This document shows, in pieces, positions 54,499-63,110 of a DNA stretch of 64,000 bases. Origin of the DNA: Planctomycetota bacterium. Its GTDB lineage: Bacteria; Planctomycetota; Planctomycetia; Pirellulales; Pirellulaceae. The DNA is taken from assembly GCA_026692865.1 (NCBI GenBank), contig JAPLNI010000027.1, positions 1-64,000 of the forward strand, written 5' to 3'. Below the pieces are notes generated by a model, which did not search any database, had not been told where the DNA came from, and saw only the letters and a list, made by a program, of their open reading frames with translations. Position 1 is the stretch's first letter; every line of letters begins with the position of its first letter. The translations under genes were made by a program, and so were the position numbers.

Positions 54499-56382
54499 AT
54501 GCGAATTCGAAAATTACGATGGCGCAGTTTGTTCCGATTATCAGGAATGGTCGCTGCGTCATCGTTTCTTGGCCTCGGGCAGCCAATTGCGGCTCACGCG
54601 GGGACTTTCGCGGACATGTGGTCCGGCGGTAGCGCGTACTCGGGCTACCCCAACACCAGTTACTCGCCAGTATTGCCGGCTGGGATTCCTCAAGCTCAAG
54701 TCGGAGTGCTGCCAACGGGTGCATATGCCAGCCAGTACTATCGCGCCCCGACGACCTACTATCGCCCTGTAACCTCGTTCGACCCAAGACTTGGAACAAC
54801 CGTTACCAGTCTTCAGCCATGTACTTCCTATCAGTACCAAGCGCAGCGTGTACCACTTCTCGTTCCACAAACGCATTCCACAGCTGCCTACGGAAGCTAC
54901 GGCGTCTCTCCTCAAAGCCGCTACGCCCCTGGAATGGTCACTAACACCAACGCCAGCGCCTCCGGTCAATCGACCATGTCTATACCAAGCGGAATGGGAA
55001 GTCAGTACACGGCTCCTGTCGTGCAAATGCCCAACAACGGCATTGCGATGTATTCACAAGCACCAACGCAAGTTCCGCAAACTCAGTACATGCCCCAAGC
55101 ACAATTCCCTACAAGCACGAACACCTTTGGTCAGCAGGCAGTTCCCGTCTACGACGGTGTTCAGTACGGACCAACCGCAATCAATCCGACGCCAAGCTAC
55201 AACACAACCGTAACAAGCCCTGTTGCGACGGCTGTTGTTCCTGCCGCTGCTTGGACAACCACAACCACCAATGGTGGCTACATCGGGAATGGACCGCAGC
55301 AGTTCACGCAACCAGCAATCTCGACTCAGCCAAATGTGTATTCTGGAAACGCATCGGTGTACTCTGGAAATGGCTCTTCGAACGGAGTTTCCTACAATGG
55401 TACTCCTTACAGCGGAGCTCCGGTAAACGCACCGCAGTACGGCCCAGGAGCAACCATGACTCCGCTTGGCCCGCCAGTCATCTCGTCGGTCCCAGCAAAT
55501 CAAAACGTACCTGCGAATGGAGCAAACACGACTCCTGCCTTCGGGCCAATGCCCGGAGCGATGGGATCCTCTGTCATGCCAGGGGCCGTTTATCCGTCCA
55601 CAAGCTATCCTCCAAGCACAACAGTTCCTGGAATCTCCTCGACGGGGACTTACCCTTCAGGAACCTACCTACCTAATTCTGTTTATCCAGGAAACCCTTC
55701 AACAGTCGCTCCTAGTCTACGTGACAGCGAATCATCTGTCGCACCACAACTTCCGCCGACAACTTTGAAGCCAGTCTTGCCGCCAGAGACCACGTATGCT
55801 CCGTCAAATCAACCGACTGAGATCATGCCTACGAACATACTGCCAGATACAGCCGACGACCCGACTCGGTTTCAACTGCGACGTGTTGAGCGAGATATGA
55901 TTGGCCCGTCCACATCTCAAAGCCCGACACTCAATAGCACGGCACCTACAAATCCTTTTGGTTCGCAAAACGATCCGCAAACACTCAATAAGCTCAACAG
56001 CGAAACCGATGCGGGTGCCGCGGGATCGAATCCCGCTCTCATGCCAACGCCTTCGCTAGATAAACCCGCCAGCAACGAAACGACTCCCGGTTTAGAAATG
56101 AAGCTTGAGTCGCTGAAACCGATCCCAGCGCCGCCGTCGTTCGATGCATCACCTACATGGCGTCCAGTCCTGCTGACCCCACGCGATCAAACTGCTGGCC
56201 TTCCTGACAGAACACCAAGTTCCAATTATGCAGCTTCCCATTCGATTGCTCCAAGCAGTCCAGTAAGCGTGCGGCCAAGTCGTGCACCTGCACCAGTCAA
56301 CGAAAGCTTGATTTCTGCTGATGAAGAACTGCAATCAAATCTCGTTTACTTCAACCGTAGCCAACCAACTCGTAAACAGTAA
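54499..56382 (+). CDS. Low-complexity Pro/Ser/Thr/Tyr-rich secreted protein
   Basis: About 627 residues from the ATG at 54499, which follows AGGAGATTATTTGAA. A basic N-terminus MRIRKLRWRSLFRLSG and hydrophobic segment ending AHAG form a signal peptide. The remainder lacks a recognisable fold: repeated words such as QYGP, YSGN, TTYYRP and long Pro/Thr/Gly/Asn-rich stretches (VYSGNASVYSGNGSS), with few charged residues until an acidic, Pro-rich C-terminus. Planctomycetes have several such secreted proteins, perhaps in the cell wall or surface layer. It might bind the GYF protein or others by its Pro-rich segments; that is a guess. A sharp drop in complexity makes homology searches unreliable. 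Confidence 0.8.
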   Translation: MRIRKLRWRSLFRLSGMVAASSFLGLGQPIAAHAGTFADMWSGGSAYSGYPNTSYSPVLPAGIPQAQVGVLPTGAYASQYYRAPTTYYRPVTSFDPRLGTTVTSLQPCTSYQYQAQRVPLLVPQTHSTAAYGSYGVSPQSRYAPGMVTNTNASASGQSTMSIPSGMGSQYTAPVVQMPNNGIAMYSQAPTQVPQTQYMPQAQFPTSTNTFGQQAVPVYDGVQYGPTAINPTPSYNTTVTSPVATAVVPAAAWTTTTTNGGYIGNGPQQFTQPAISTQPNVYSGNASVYSGNGSSNGVSYNGTPYSGAPVNAPQYGPGATMTPLGPPVISSVPANQNVPANGANTTPAFGPMPGAMGSSVMPGAVYPSTSYPPSTTVPGISSTGTYPSGTYLPNSVYPGNPSTVAPSLRDSESSVAPQLPPTTLKPVLPPETTYAPSNQPTEIMPTNILPDTADDPTRFQLRRVERDMIGPSTSQSPTLNSTAPTNPFGSQNDPQTLNKLNSETDAGAAGSNPALMPTPSLDKPASNETTPGLEMKLESLKPIPAPPSFDASPTWRPVLLTPRDQTAGLPDRTPSSNYAASHSIAPSSPVSVRPSRAPAPVNESLISADEELQSNLVYFNRSQPTRKQ

Positions 56383-56867
56383 TTGCGACAGTGGAGGCTG
56401 TTTAAAGCCAGCTTTTGTTCCGGCATAAGCGTCCCTGCTAATCTCGCGTGCGCAGCTTTGAAGGTCTGACCTGCTTTAAGCCTAAACCGATGTCGTTACG
56501 GCTTAATGCCTTTACATTGACCTCTTTTGTAGCTGGCTAAACGGCTTTCTCTTGCCTTTAAACGCATTCTGTTAGCGTGGCGATTAGAACTTGGTTTTGT
56601 CAAAACGCCATATTCAGTCGCGTGGTAGTCGCAAAACGTATGTCACATCAGCGTGCTGCGATAAGTGCTAATCGTTGCGTGGATCTGTCAAACCTTTTCA
56701 AAACAGAATAAGTTCCGGCAATCGCTTGCCATTAATGCCAGCTTTTTCCGTAAAAACATAGGAAAAGATATGGAAAAGATTGCGTTGATTGGATTAATCT
56801 GTATGGCAAGTCGGATATGGCAATGGCAACAAGCTTAATTCAGTGGTCGCGATGAGGAAAAGTCAAG
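56383..56867. other. Intergenic region upstream of the LacI regulator
   Basis: About 485 bases without a gene. GTTTTGTCAAAAC (56595-56607) is a small palindrome; its function is not known. Confidence 0.5.
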
Positions 56868-57887
56868 ATGAACAGTGGTGCTAATCCCCGCATGCGAGAC
56901 GTTGCTTTGCGCTGCGGAGTTTCAGAATCTACAGTCTCGCACGTGCTCAATGGAACGAAGAAAGTTGCCGAGCAAACGCGTGAGAAGATTCTAGCTGCGA
57001 TTCGAGAATTGAATTACCACCGCGATTCCGATGCGCGTCGACTTGCTCGTGGTCGAAGCAATTTCCTTGGATTGATCATCTCGGATATCGAAAATCCGTT
57101 CTATCCCGGACTGATCAAATCGTTTGAAACAGCCGCAATCGAGTTTGGATATGAGATGCTTCTGTGCACAACCAACTATCAACAGGAGCGTACCGAGAGC
57201 GCTTTTCGGAAGATGATTGAGAATAAAGTGCCAGGGGTCGCGGTGATGACTTCGCGAGTCGCACCTTCGATGGCAGACTACTTGGCTGAACAAGGCATCG
57301 CGTCTGTTTTTCTCGATTCTGTCGCTAGTGGTGCCATGAGAAGCAACATTCGTGTGGATTATATGAATGGAGTCGCGGGTGCCGTCAATCATTTACACCA
57401 CATGGGACACAGGGACTTCGCTTTGGTCGCAGGACCTCAAGACCGCGCCTCCCACGTTGCGTATCGCGACGCTTTCGAACTTGCCCTCGAACACTGGAAG
57501 CTTGTGCCTCGCATCATTGAAGGTAACAACGACTCCGATAGCGGTGAGCAAGCAGTGACCGAGCTGTTGACCGCCAAGCGACTGCCGACCGCCATACTCT
57601 GTAGCAATGACGTTACGGCAATGAGTGACATTCGTGCCTTCGCGAAATGCGGAGTCCGAGTTCCAGAAGATGTTTCGGTCGTCGGTGCTGATGATATTCC
57701 CGTTGCTTCACTCACGCAGCCGCCACTTACAACCGTTCGCATGCCGCGAGAACGCTTGGGTGCGCTCGCTCTCCAAACTCTCCACGAAATGCTTTCTACA
57801 CGATCGCAAGGAGGAGTCGAACTGACCGTAGAGACCGAGCTAATCCTGCGCGAAACGACACGAATTGCTTGTCAGATTGGTGCATAG
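56868..57887 (+). CDS. LacI-family transcriptional regulator
   Basis: A 339-residue protein. The N-terminal helix-turn-helix and hinge (MRDVALRCGVSESTVSHVLN, GTKKVAEQTREKILAAIREL) are canonical, as is the hinge helix region DARRLARGRSNFLGLIISD. The periplasmic-binding-like ligand domain follows: IENPFYPGLIKSFETAAIEF, GHRDFALVAGPQDRASHVAYR, ILCSNDVTAMSDIRAFAKCG and VVGADDIPVASLTQPPLTTV. It should bind an operator and respond to a sugar or related ligand. No sugar catabolic operon is directly downstream; the nearest transcriptional neighbours are the GlcG/malate-synthase genes on the opposite strand. Confidence 0.92.
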   Translation: MNSGANPRMRDVALRCGVSESTVSHVLNGTKKVAEQTREKILAAIRELNYHRDSDARRLARGRSNFLGLIISDIENPFYPGLIKSFETAAIEFGYEMLLCTTNYQQERTESAFRKMIENKVPGVAVMTSRVAPSMADYLAEQGIASVFLDSVASGAMRSNIRVDYMNGVAGAVNHLHHMGHRDFALVAGPQDRASHVAYRDAFELALEHWKLVPRIIEGNNDSDSGEQAVTELLTAKRLPTAILCSNDVTAMSDIRAFAKCGVRVPEDVSVVGADDIPVASLTQPPLTTVRMPRERLGALALQTLHEMLSTRSQGGVELTVETELILRETTRIACQIGA

Positions 57888-58060
57888 GGTTGATCGTTTC
57901 GCAGAGACTCTTGTGGATCTTTCCGATGGTGCCGCCTTTCAAGACATCAGCCGGCAGGCAGACGAGTTTTTACAGCTTTGAAAACTGAGTTAAGTGTCGT
58001 TTTGCGGTGGTTTGGACCGATCAGCCGGAAGCGTTAAGGAGCGTCCCGCTTAGCGATTCC

Positions 58061-58150
58061 ATTAGTTCGTACTCGTACTCAAGGAAATGGTACTCGAATC
58101 GACCGCAATCCGATCGAGTACCGGCTTACGCCTGAGTACGAGCCAACGAT
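58061..58150 (-). repeat. Dispersed repeat family 2
   Basis: On the minus strand it contains CGAGTACCATTTCCTTGAGT followed by ACGAGTACGAAC. The arms GTACTC/GAGTAC recur several times, so it can form hairpins. Confidence 0.7.
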
Positions 58151-58153
58151 ATG

Positions 58154-58186
58154 GACGAGCGTCATCGGCTCAGGCGTCATCAGTTC
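58154..58186 (-). repeat. Dispersed repeat family 1, partial copy
   Basis: Minus-strand text GAACTGATGACGCCTGAGCC then GATGACGCTCGTC matches the first third of the family 1 copies. Confidence 0.6.
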
Positions 58187-58228
58187 AAAAAGTGTACCTT
58201 GATCTGATCCATTCGCGTACTGAAAGCA

Positions 58229-58663
58229 TCAGCTCGCTAAGACAGCCAATCCAGCTTGAGCTACTTGTCCATCTTGAGCACTTGTCCCGCCAGAGATGCC
58301 GATGCCGCCGACGATCACACCATCGGCGATGATTGGCAACCCGCCATCGATCGGAACCGCGCCACTCATTCCAAGCATCCGCACACCTTCACCGCCGGCG
58401 GCGATCATGTCATGGAAGGCCTTGGTGGGCCGTCGGAAGGCCACGGCAGATCTTGCCTTGTCCTGGGCGACTTGAACGCTGCCAAATTGCGCGTTGTCCA
58501 TGCGTTCAAGGAGCACCAAGTGGCCGCCAGCGTCCATAATCGCAACGACCATGCAGCAGCCGTTGCGTACTGCTTCGGCCTGTGCGGCAGCGGAGACTAC
58601 TTTCGCGTATTCGAGAGTAATGGCTAGCCCGTAGGCTGGGATTTGCGGGATTGGGGTGCTCAC
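58229..58663 (-). CDS. glcG: GlcG/HbpS-type heme-binding family protein
   Basis: A 144-residue single-domain protein of the DUF336 family: LTLEYA-like ITLEYAKVVSAAAQAEAVRN, VVAIMDAGGHLVLLERMD, AFRRPTKAFHDMIAAGG and the signature VPIDGGLPIIADGVIVGGIG then GTSAQDGQVAQAGL. GlcG lies in the E. coli glycolate operon next to glcB; HbpS of Streptomyces is a heme/redox sensor. Here it follows the malate synthase G gene on the same strand after 164 bases, repeating the E. coli glcB-glcG neighbourhood. No glycolate oxidase is in the window. Role therefore likely in glyoxylate metabolism, mechanism unknown. Confidence 0.88.
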   Translation of the reverse strand: MSTPIPQIPAYGLAITLEYAKVVSAAAQAEAVRNGCCMVVAIMDAGGHLVLLERMDNAQFGSVQVAQDKARSAVAFRRPTKAFHDMIAAGGEGVRMLGMSGAVPIDGGLPIIADGVIVGGIGISGGTSAQDGQVAQAGLAVLAS

Positions 58664-58827
58664 TAGTTCGTTTCCTTTTGATGCGAGGCGATTTTAAGTA
58701 ATAACGTTGCGATTGAATGTTTCTTTGCATGTCGTTGGCAAAATGCATTGAACTGATCAGAGCAATTGCGCTAGCCGAAGCCAAGTCTTAAGTGGTTGGA
58801 TTGCGATGCGGCTCTTATCAATTTGCT

Positions 58828-61008
58828 TCAATGAATGTTGCGCGATTTCACTTCGCGTCGACGTGCATGCAAAATGAACTCGGTGTAGCCGTTAGGTTGC
58901 GAGACACCTTTAAAGACAAGATCGCACGCGGCTTGGAATGCGACATTATCATCGAAGTTTGGCGACATGGGTCGATAGCTTGGGTCACTTGCATTTTGGC
59001 GATCGACCACGGCAGCCATCCGCCGAAGTGTTTCGGTGACTTGCTCCTTCGAACAGACACCGTGCCGCAACCAGTTGGCAATATGCTGGCTGGAGATACG
59101 CAACGTGGCTCGGTCTTCCATCAGACCGACATCATGTATATCAGGTACTTTCGAGCACCCCACGCCGCTGTCGATCCATCGCACAACGTAGCCGAGAATG
59201 CTTTGCACATTGTTGTCGAGTTCTTGTTGGACTTCCTGAGCCGTCGGCCATGTCGCTCCTTGCAGCGGTAATGTCAGGATATCATCCAGACTAGCACGCG
59301 ATCGTTTGGCAACTTCTGTCTGGCGCTGTGCGACGTTTACATCGTGATAATGCATCGCATGAAGTGTGGCCGCCGTCGGAGAGGGGACCCAAGCAGTGTT
59401 TGCTCCGGCCATGGGATGCGCACGTTTGGTTGCGACCATCTGCGCCATGAGGTCGGGCATGGCATACATTCCTTTGCCGATCTGTGCGCGACCTCGTAGT
59501 CCGCAGGCCAGTCCGTTGTCCACATTCCAATCTTCATACGCGAGAATCCAAGGCTGCGACTTCATAACGTTCTTTCGAACGACCGGACCCGCTTCCATGC
59601 TAGTGTGAATCTCATCGCCCGTGCGGTCGAGAAAACCAGTATTGATAAACACCACGCGATCCTTGGCAACGCGAATGCATTCCTTGAGGTTGATCGTGGT
59701 GCGACGCTCTTCGTCCATGATTCCAACTTTGACTGAAAAGCGAGGCAGACTGAGAGCGTCTTCGATGCGACTGAAAAGTTCACAGGTCAACGCGACTTCC
59801 TCGGGTCCGTGCATCTTGGGCTTTACGATGTAGATATTGCCTACTCGGGAATTGCGGAACTTGCCAAGCCCTTTAACATCGAGTGATGAAATCAAGCATG
59901 TGAAAAATGCATCGAGAAAACCCTCGGGGATTTCTTTACCATCGCCATCGAGCAAGGCATCGGTGAACATGTGATGGCCGACGTTTCTCGCAAAGAGCAA
60001 ACTGCGACCCGGCAGAGTCATGGTTCCGCCGTCCGGTTTCGTATAGGTCCGGTCAGGGTGAAGCTTACGAGTCAGCGAATGCCCACCCTTGGTGAACGTC
60101 TCGGACAAATCACCTTGGATCAAGCCGAGCCAATTTGCATAAGTAATCGCCTTATCTGCAGCATCTACAACCGATACGGAATCTTCCATGTCTTGAATTG
60201 TTGTAATCGCAGATTCAAGCACGACGTCCTTAATGCCTGCAGCATCGGTCTTGCCGATAGTGTGATTGCGGTCAAATTGAATCTCGATGTGCAAACCGTG
60301 ATTGACCAGCAAGATTCCAGACGGTGTCGCAGGTTCGCCAACATAGCCAGTAAATTTCGTCGCGTCTGACAGAGTGGTCTGTTGGTTGTCAATCAATTTA
60401 ACAACAAGCTTTCCGCCTTGCACAGAATACCCAGAGGCGTCTTTATGACTGCCGCTAGCGAGTGGGGCAGCCTTGTCCAAAAAATCGCGAGTGAATGCTA
60501 TGACTTTCGCACCACGCTTTGGGTTAAAGCCGCCAGTCTTTTCACAACCGTCGGATTCGGGAATCACATCTGTTCCGTAGATTGCATCATAAAGACTGCC
60601 CCAGCGCGCGTTGGTTGCATTGAGTGCATAGCGAGCGTTTGTGACTGGCACAACCAGTTGCGGCCCGGCGATGTTCGCAACTTCATTATCGACGCTCTCG
60701 GTAGTTGCCGAGAAATCTGGACCCTCAGTGAGAAGATAACCGATCTCAGTCAAGAAATTTTTGTAAGCTCCTGCATCATGCGGTTGACCAGCATGCGATC
60801 GATGCCACTGATCGATGCTTGATTGGAGAGCGTCTCGCTTGGCCAATAGTGCGTGGACTTGAGGCGTAAGGTCGGCAACTATTTTTTCAAATGCGGCCCA
60901 TACAATTGCAGGGTCGAACCCGGTGCGAGGACTGATATGTTGAGTAAGAAGATCATTCAGGACGGTGGCGACTTGGAGACGGCCTTGTGGGATGCGTTGT
61001 GTCATCAT
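58828..61008 (-). CDS. glcB: Malate synthase G
   Basis: A 726-residue enzyme, the size of GlcB-type malate synthases (about 720). Recognisable blocks: [120 protein letters not shown] and [20 protein letters not shown]. It condenses glyoxylate with acetyl-CoA. The gene is followed by the GlcG-like protein; no isocitrate lyase is nearby, so the glyoxylate could come from glycolate oxidation. Normal length, no defects. Confidence 0.95.
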   Translation of the reverse strand: MMTQRIPQGRLQVATVLNDLLTQHISPRTGFDPAIVWAAFEKIVADLTPQVHALLAKRDALQSSIDQWHRSHAGQPHDAGAYKNFLTEIGYLLTEGPDFSATTESVDNEVANIAGPQLVVPVTNARYALNATNARWGSLYDAIYGTDVIPESDGCEKTGGFNPKRGAKVIAFTRDFLDKAAPLASGSHKDASGYSVQGGKLVVKLIDNQQTTLSDATKFTGYVGEPATPSGILLVNHGLHIEIQFDRNHTIGKTDAAGIKDVVLESAITTIQDMEDSVSVVDAADKAITYANWLGLIQGDLSETFTKGGHSLTRKLHPDRTYTKPDGGTMTLPGRSLLFARNVGHHMFTDALLDGDGKEIPEGFLDAFFTCLISSLDVKGLGKFRNSRVGNIYIVKPKMHGPEEVALTCELFSRIEDALSLPRFSVKVGIMDEERRTTINLKECIRVAKDRVVFINTGFLDRTGDEIHTSMEAGPVVRKNVMKSQPWILAYEDWNVDNGLACGLRGRAQIGKGMYAMPDLMAQMVATKRAHPMAGANTAWVPSPTAATLHAMHYHDVNVAQRQTEVAKRSRASLDDILTLPLQGATWPTAQEVQQELDNNVQSILGYVVRWIDSGVGCSKVPDIHDVGLMEDRATLRISSQHIANWLRHGVCSKEQVTETLRRMAAVVDRQNASDPSYRPMSPNFDDNVAFQAACDLVFKGVSQPNGYTEFILHARRREVKSRNIH

Positions 61009-61051
61009 GTTGATTTGGTTTAATCTCCGTGCTGCGTTTCTTTGTTGACTT

Positions 61052-61836
61052 TTATTTTGCTGTGAATTTTATTGGCGGGTCGCTGCGAAATGGTGATGCA
61101 GGCAGCCCGTTTCGATTGTACAAGTTCACGTCCGGTACCGTAGCCCATCCATATTGAACAGCAACGGGTTTCGAAACACTTTGGGAGCTAACGACGACAG
61201 TCGAATCTTCGATGGCTGCCTTGGCCGGGATGAACTTCCCATCTTCGTCGGCAATAGTAAAGCCTTTCAGCGTATCACCCTTTGCCATCAGCCCCTCACC
61301 AATATGCGTGAACGAAACCACCGCGCGGTCGCTAACGATGGTGACGCCGGCCAATATAGGCCCAGAGTACTCGATTGATTGCTTATAACTCAGTGCGTAA
61401 GCTGCCAAGGCCAATCGCTCTCCAACCGGTCGCTTGCGTATGGGATGAATGTTGGTAGCGTCACCAACGTCGGTGGTAACAACCATTGCTGCATGTTGGA
61501 TTGCCCTGAGCAAAGCCAGACGTCACCGACAACAACATCGGCAAGCTTGGATTTTCGATCGCCAACCGTGGATTGAACAATTAGCACGCGTCCCTCTGCA
61601 AAAACAGCCATCAGATCCGGTGTGACAAACCATCTGCCATTTGCGTTGGCTGTCTGTGTCTTGGATTGTCCAGCAAATTGGACCGTGATTGCTTCGCCCG
61701 GATTAGCCCAACCCCACAGCGGTACTGGCTGCTCACGCTGCAGTACCATTTGGTCGGCGAACAAACCGGCTGGCTGAAGTTCATTCGCTTGGGATGGCGA
61801 TACAAAGGCGATGAAAATCGCTACGAATAGGCTCAC
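61052..61836 (-). pseudogene. Sialate O-acetylesterase with large internal deletion
   Basis: From a GTG near 61836 the frame begins with a signal peptide (VSLFVAIFIAFVSPSQA) and the N-terminal domain of sialate O-acetylesterases: LFADQMVLQREQPVPLWGWA and GDVWLCSGQSNMQQ, which contains the catalytic serine. Near 61495 the text jumps: in another frame it continues AMVVTTDVGDATNIHPIRKR, PVGERLALAAYALSY and the C-terminal beta-domain ending WATVPDVNLYNRNGLPASPF. About 300 residues between these blocks, including the region of the catalytic His, are missing and the frame is shifted. The N-terminal frame ends shortly after (61390). So the gene is a remnant; the loss looks like one clean deletion. 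Confidence 0.85.
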
Positions 61837-61886
61837 GAGTTGTTTCGCAGTTTGCAGAGACGCGGCTACGTGTATGCAAACGAAGC

Positions 61887-62831
61887 CTAGTGCGAATGAG
61901 AGTGTTGCCCGTGGCTTTCGCCTTCGTGCAGATGAGCCGGTTCTAGAAAACCGATCGCCCACGCGATTGCGATACCGATGATTAAAACTACCGAAAGTCT
62001 TATACGATTGTGCGAGTGGAACTCCATCTCGGGTAAAAGATCCGAAAGTGCAATACACAAAAAGACACCAGCAGAAAAAGCTAGTCCCCAGCCTGCAATC
62101 GATTGCGACATGGGACCACCCAAGCTGCCAAAGAGAAGTACAAGCATCGCGCCGACAGGAACCATCGACGAAAAAAGGATGTTGACCAGTGCGCATTTCC
62201 CGCTCGACGCTCCCTGGGCTCGCATCAGTGAAGTGATCGACATCGCGTCCAACGGCTTATGAAGTAAGATCGCGAGAAAAACTCCGAAGCCCATCAGAGT
62301 CGAATGTCCGTGGGCATGATTCGCTTCCACTTGCATGGTCGAAACCAACGCGACCCCGTCCAAAAGCGTGTGAAAGCCGAGTCCAACCAGGACACCAATC
62401 CAACTTAATCCCGATGCATGCGAATGATCGTGGTGATGGGCATGTGAACCGTGGTCAAGAGAATGATCGTGGTTGCACTTCTGCGTAGATTGATCGTTAC
62501 TGGTCCCGTCTTTTTGGTTGCTGAAATCTACTTCGTCATGGTTATGAAAATGAAAGAACCTCAGCATAAAGAACATGATCACCATACCGGTCATCATTGC
62601 CCAAGAAACTTCACCCAGCCGTGCGATTCCCAATTCGTGTACTGCGTGCGGCAATAAATGAAATACCGCAATCCCTAGCATTAACCCACCAACCAAGCTG
62701 ATCAAAGTCTGCATTCGTGTATGAGTAAAACGAATGAACTTTGGGAGCCAACCGCCGAGCAAGCTTGCCGCGACAATGATCAGGCTGTAGATCGCAAGCA
62801 GGCCCAAAAATGAGCTATTCAAAGGAGGCAT
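61887..62831 (-). CDS. ZIP-family metal transporter
   Basis: About 314 residues from the ATG at 62831. Eight predicted membrane helices in the ZIP plan, with HHHDHSHASG and other His-rich stretches in the loop between helices III and IV (about 125-155) and at the end (EGESHGQHSHSH). The pore helices carry FHTLLDGVALV and ILLHKPLDAMSITSL, the metal-binding HxxxD and HxxxE-like motifs, here with Asp in place of Glu in the second. ZIP proteins take up Zn2+ or other divalent metals into the cytoplasm. The gene lies 50 bases upstream of the esterase remnant. Confidence 0.9.
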   Translation of the reverse strand: MPPLNSSFLGLLAIYSLIIVAASLLGGWLPKFIRFTHTRMQTLISLVGGLMLGIAVFHLLPHAVHELGIARLGEVSWAMMTGMVIMFFMLRFFHFHNHDEVDFSNQKDGTSNDQSTQKCNHDHSLDHGSHAHHHDHSHASGLSWIGVLVGLGFHTLLDGVALVSTMQVEANHAHGHSTLMGFGVFLAILLHKPLDAMSITSLMRAQGASSGKCALVNILFSSMVPVGAMLVLLFGSLGGPMSQSIAGWGLAFSAGVFLCIALSDLLPEMEFHSHNRIRLSVVLIIGIAIAWAIGFLEPAHLHEGESHGQHSHSH

Positions 62832-62974
62832 GTTCGCTGGTGAGACTTCCTGCAAGTTACACAGTGCTTGTAAGTAAGCACGACAGCATAACAATTACCG
62901 ACAAATTTGGCGAGGACCGATCTCAATCTGCCGCGTTGAAATGAAGCGTTCACTCGGCAATTTCTCTCAATAAA

Positions 62975-62997
62975 CAGAGCCGACGGCGCTAGCCGCG
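62975..62997 (+). repeat. Dispersed repeat family 1, core only
   Basis: GAGCCGACGGCGCTAGCCGCG at 62977-62997, the same core as at 11279-11299 in inverted orientation. It lies in the spacer between the ZIP and aldehyde dehydrogenase genes. Confidence 0.55.
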
Positions 62998-63110
62998 TTC
63001 AAACGCCTCCCCGCTTGTGCAGGAAAGTTCACCAACTCAGCTTAAAAGGAATACCTCCGATGCACTGCGTCTTCAATGGACGCGGTGGTTGGGCTCAACG
63101 TACTTCGACT

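Larger units (their letters stand above)
57888..58228. other. Intergenic region with family 2 and family 1 repeats
   Basis: About 340 bases. A family 2 repeat on the minus strand (about 58061-58105) is followed by a partial family 1 copy (58154-58186), the same order as at 28388-28612 when read on the opposite strand. Confidence 0.6.
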
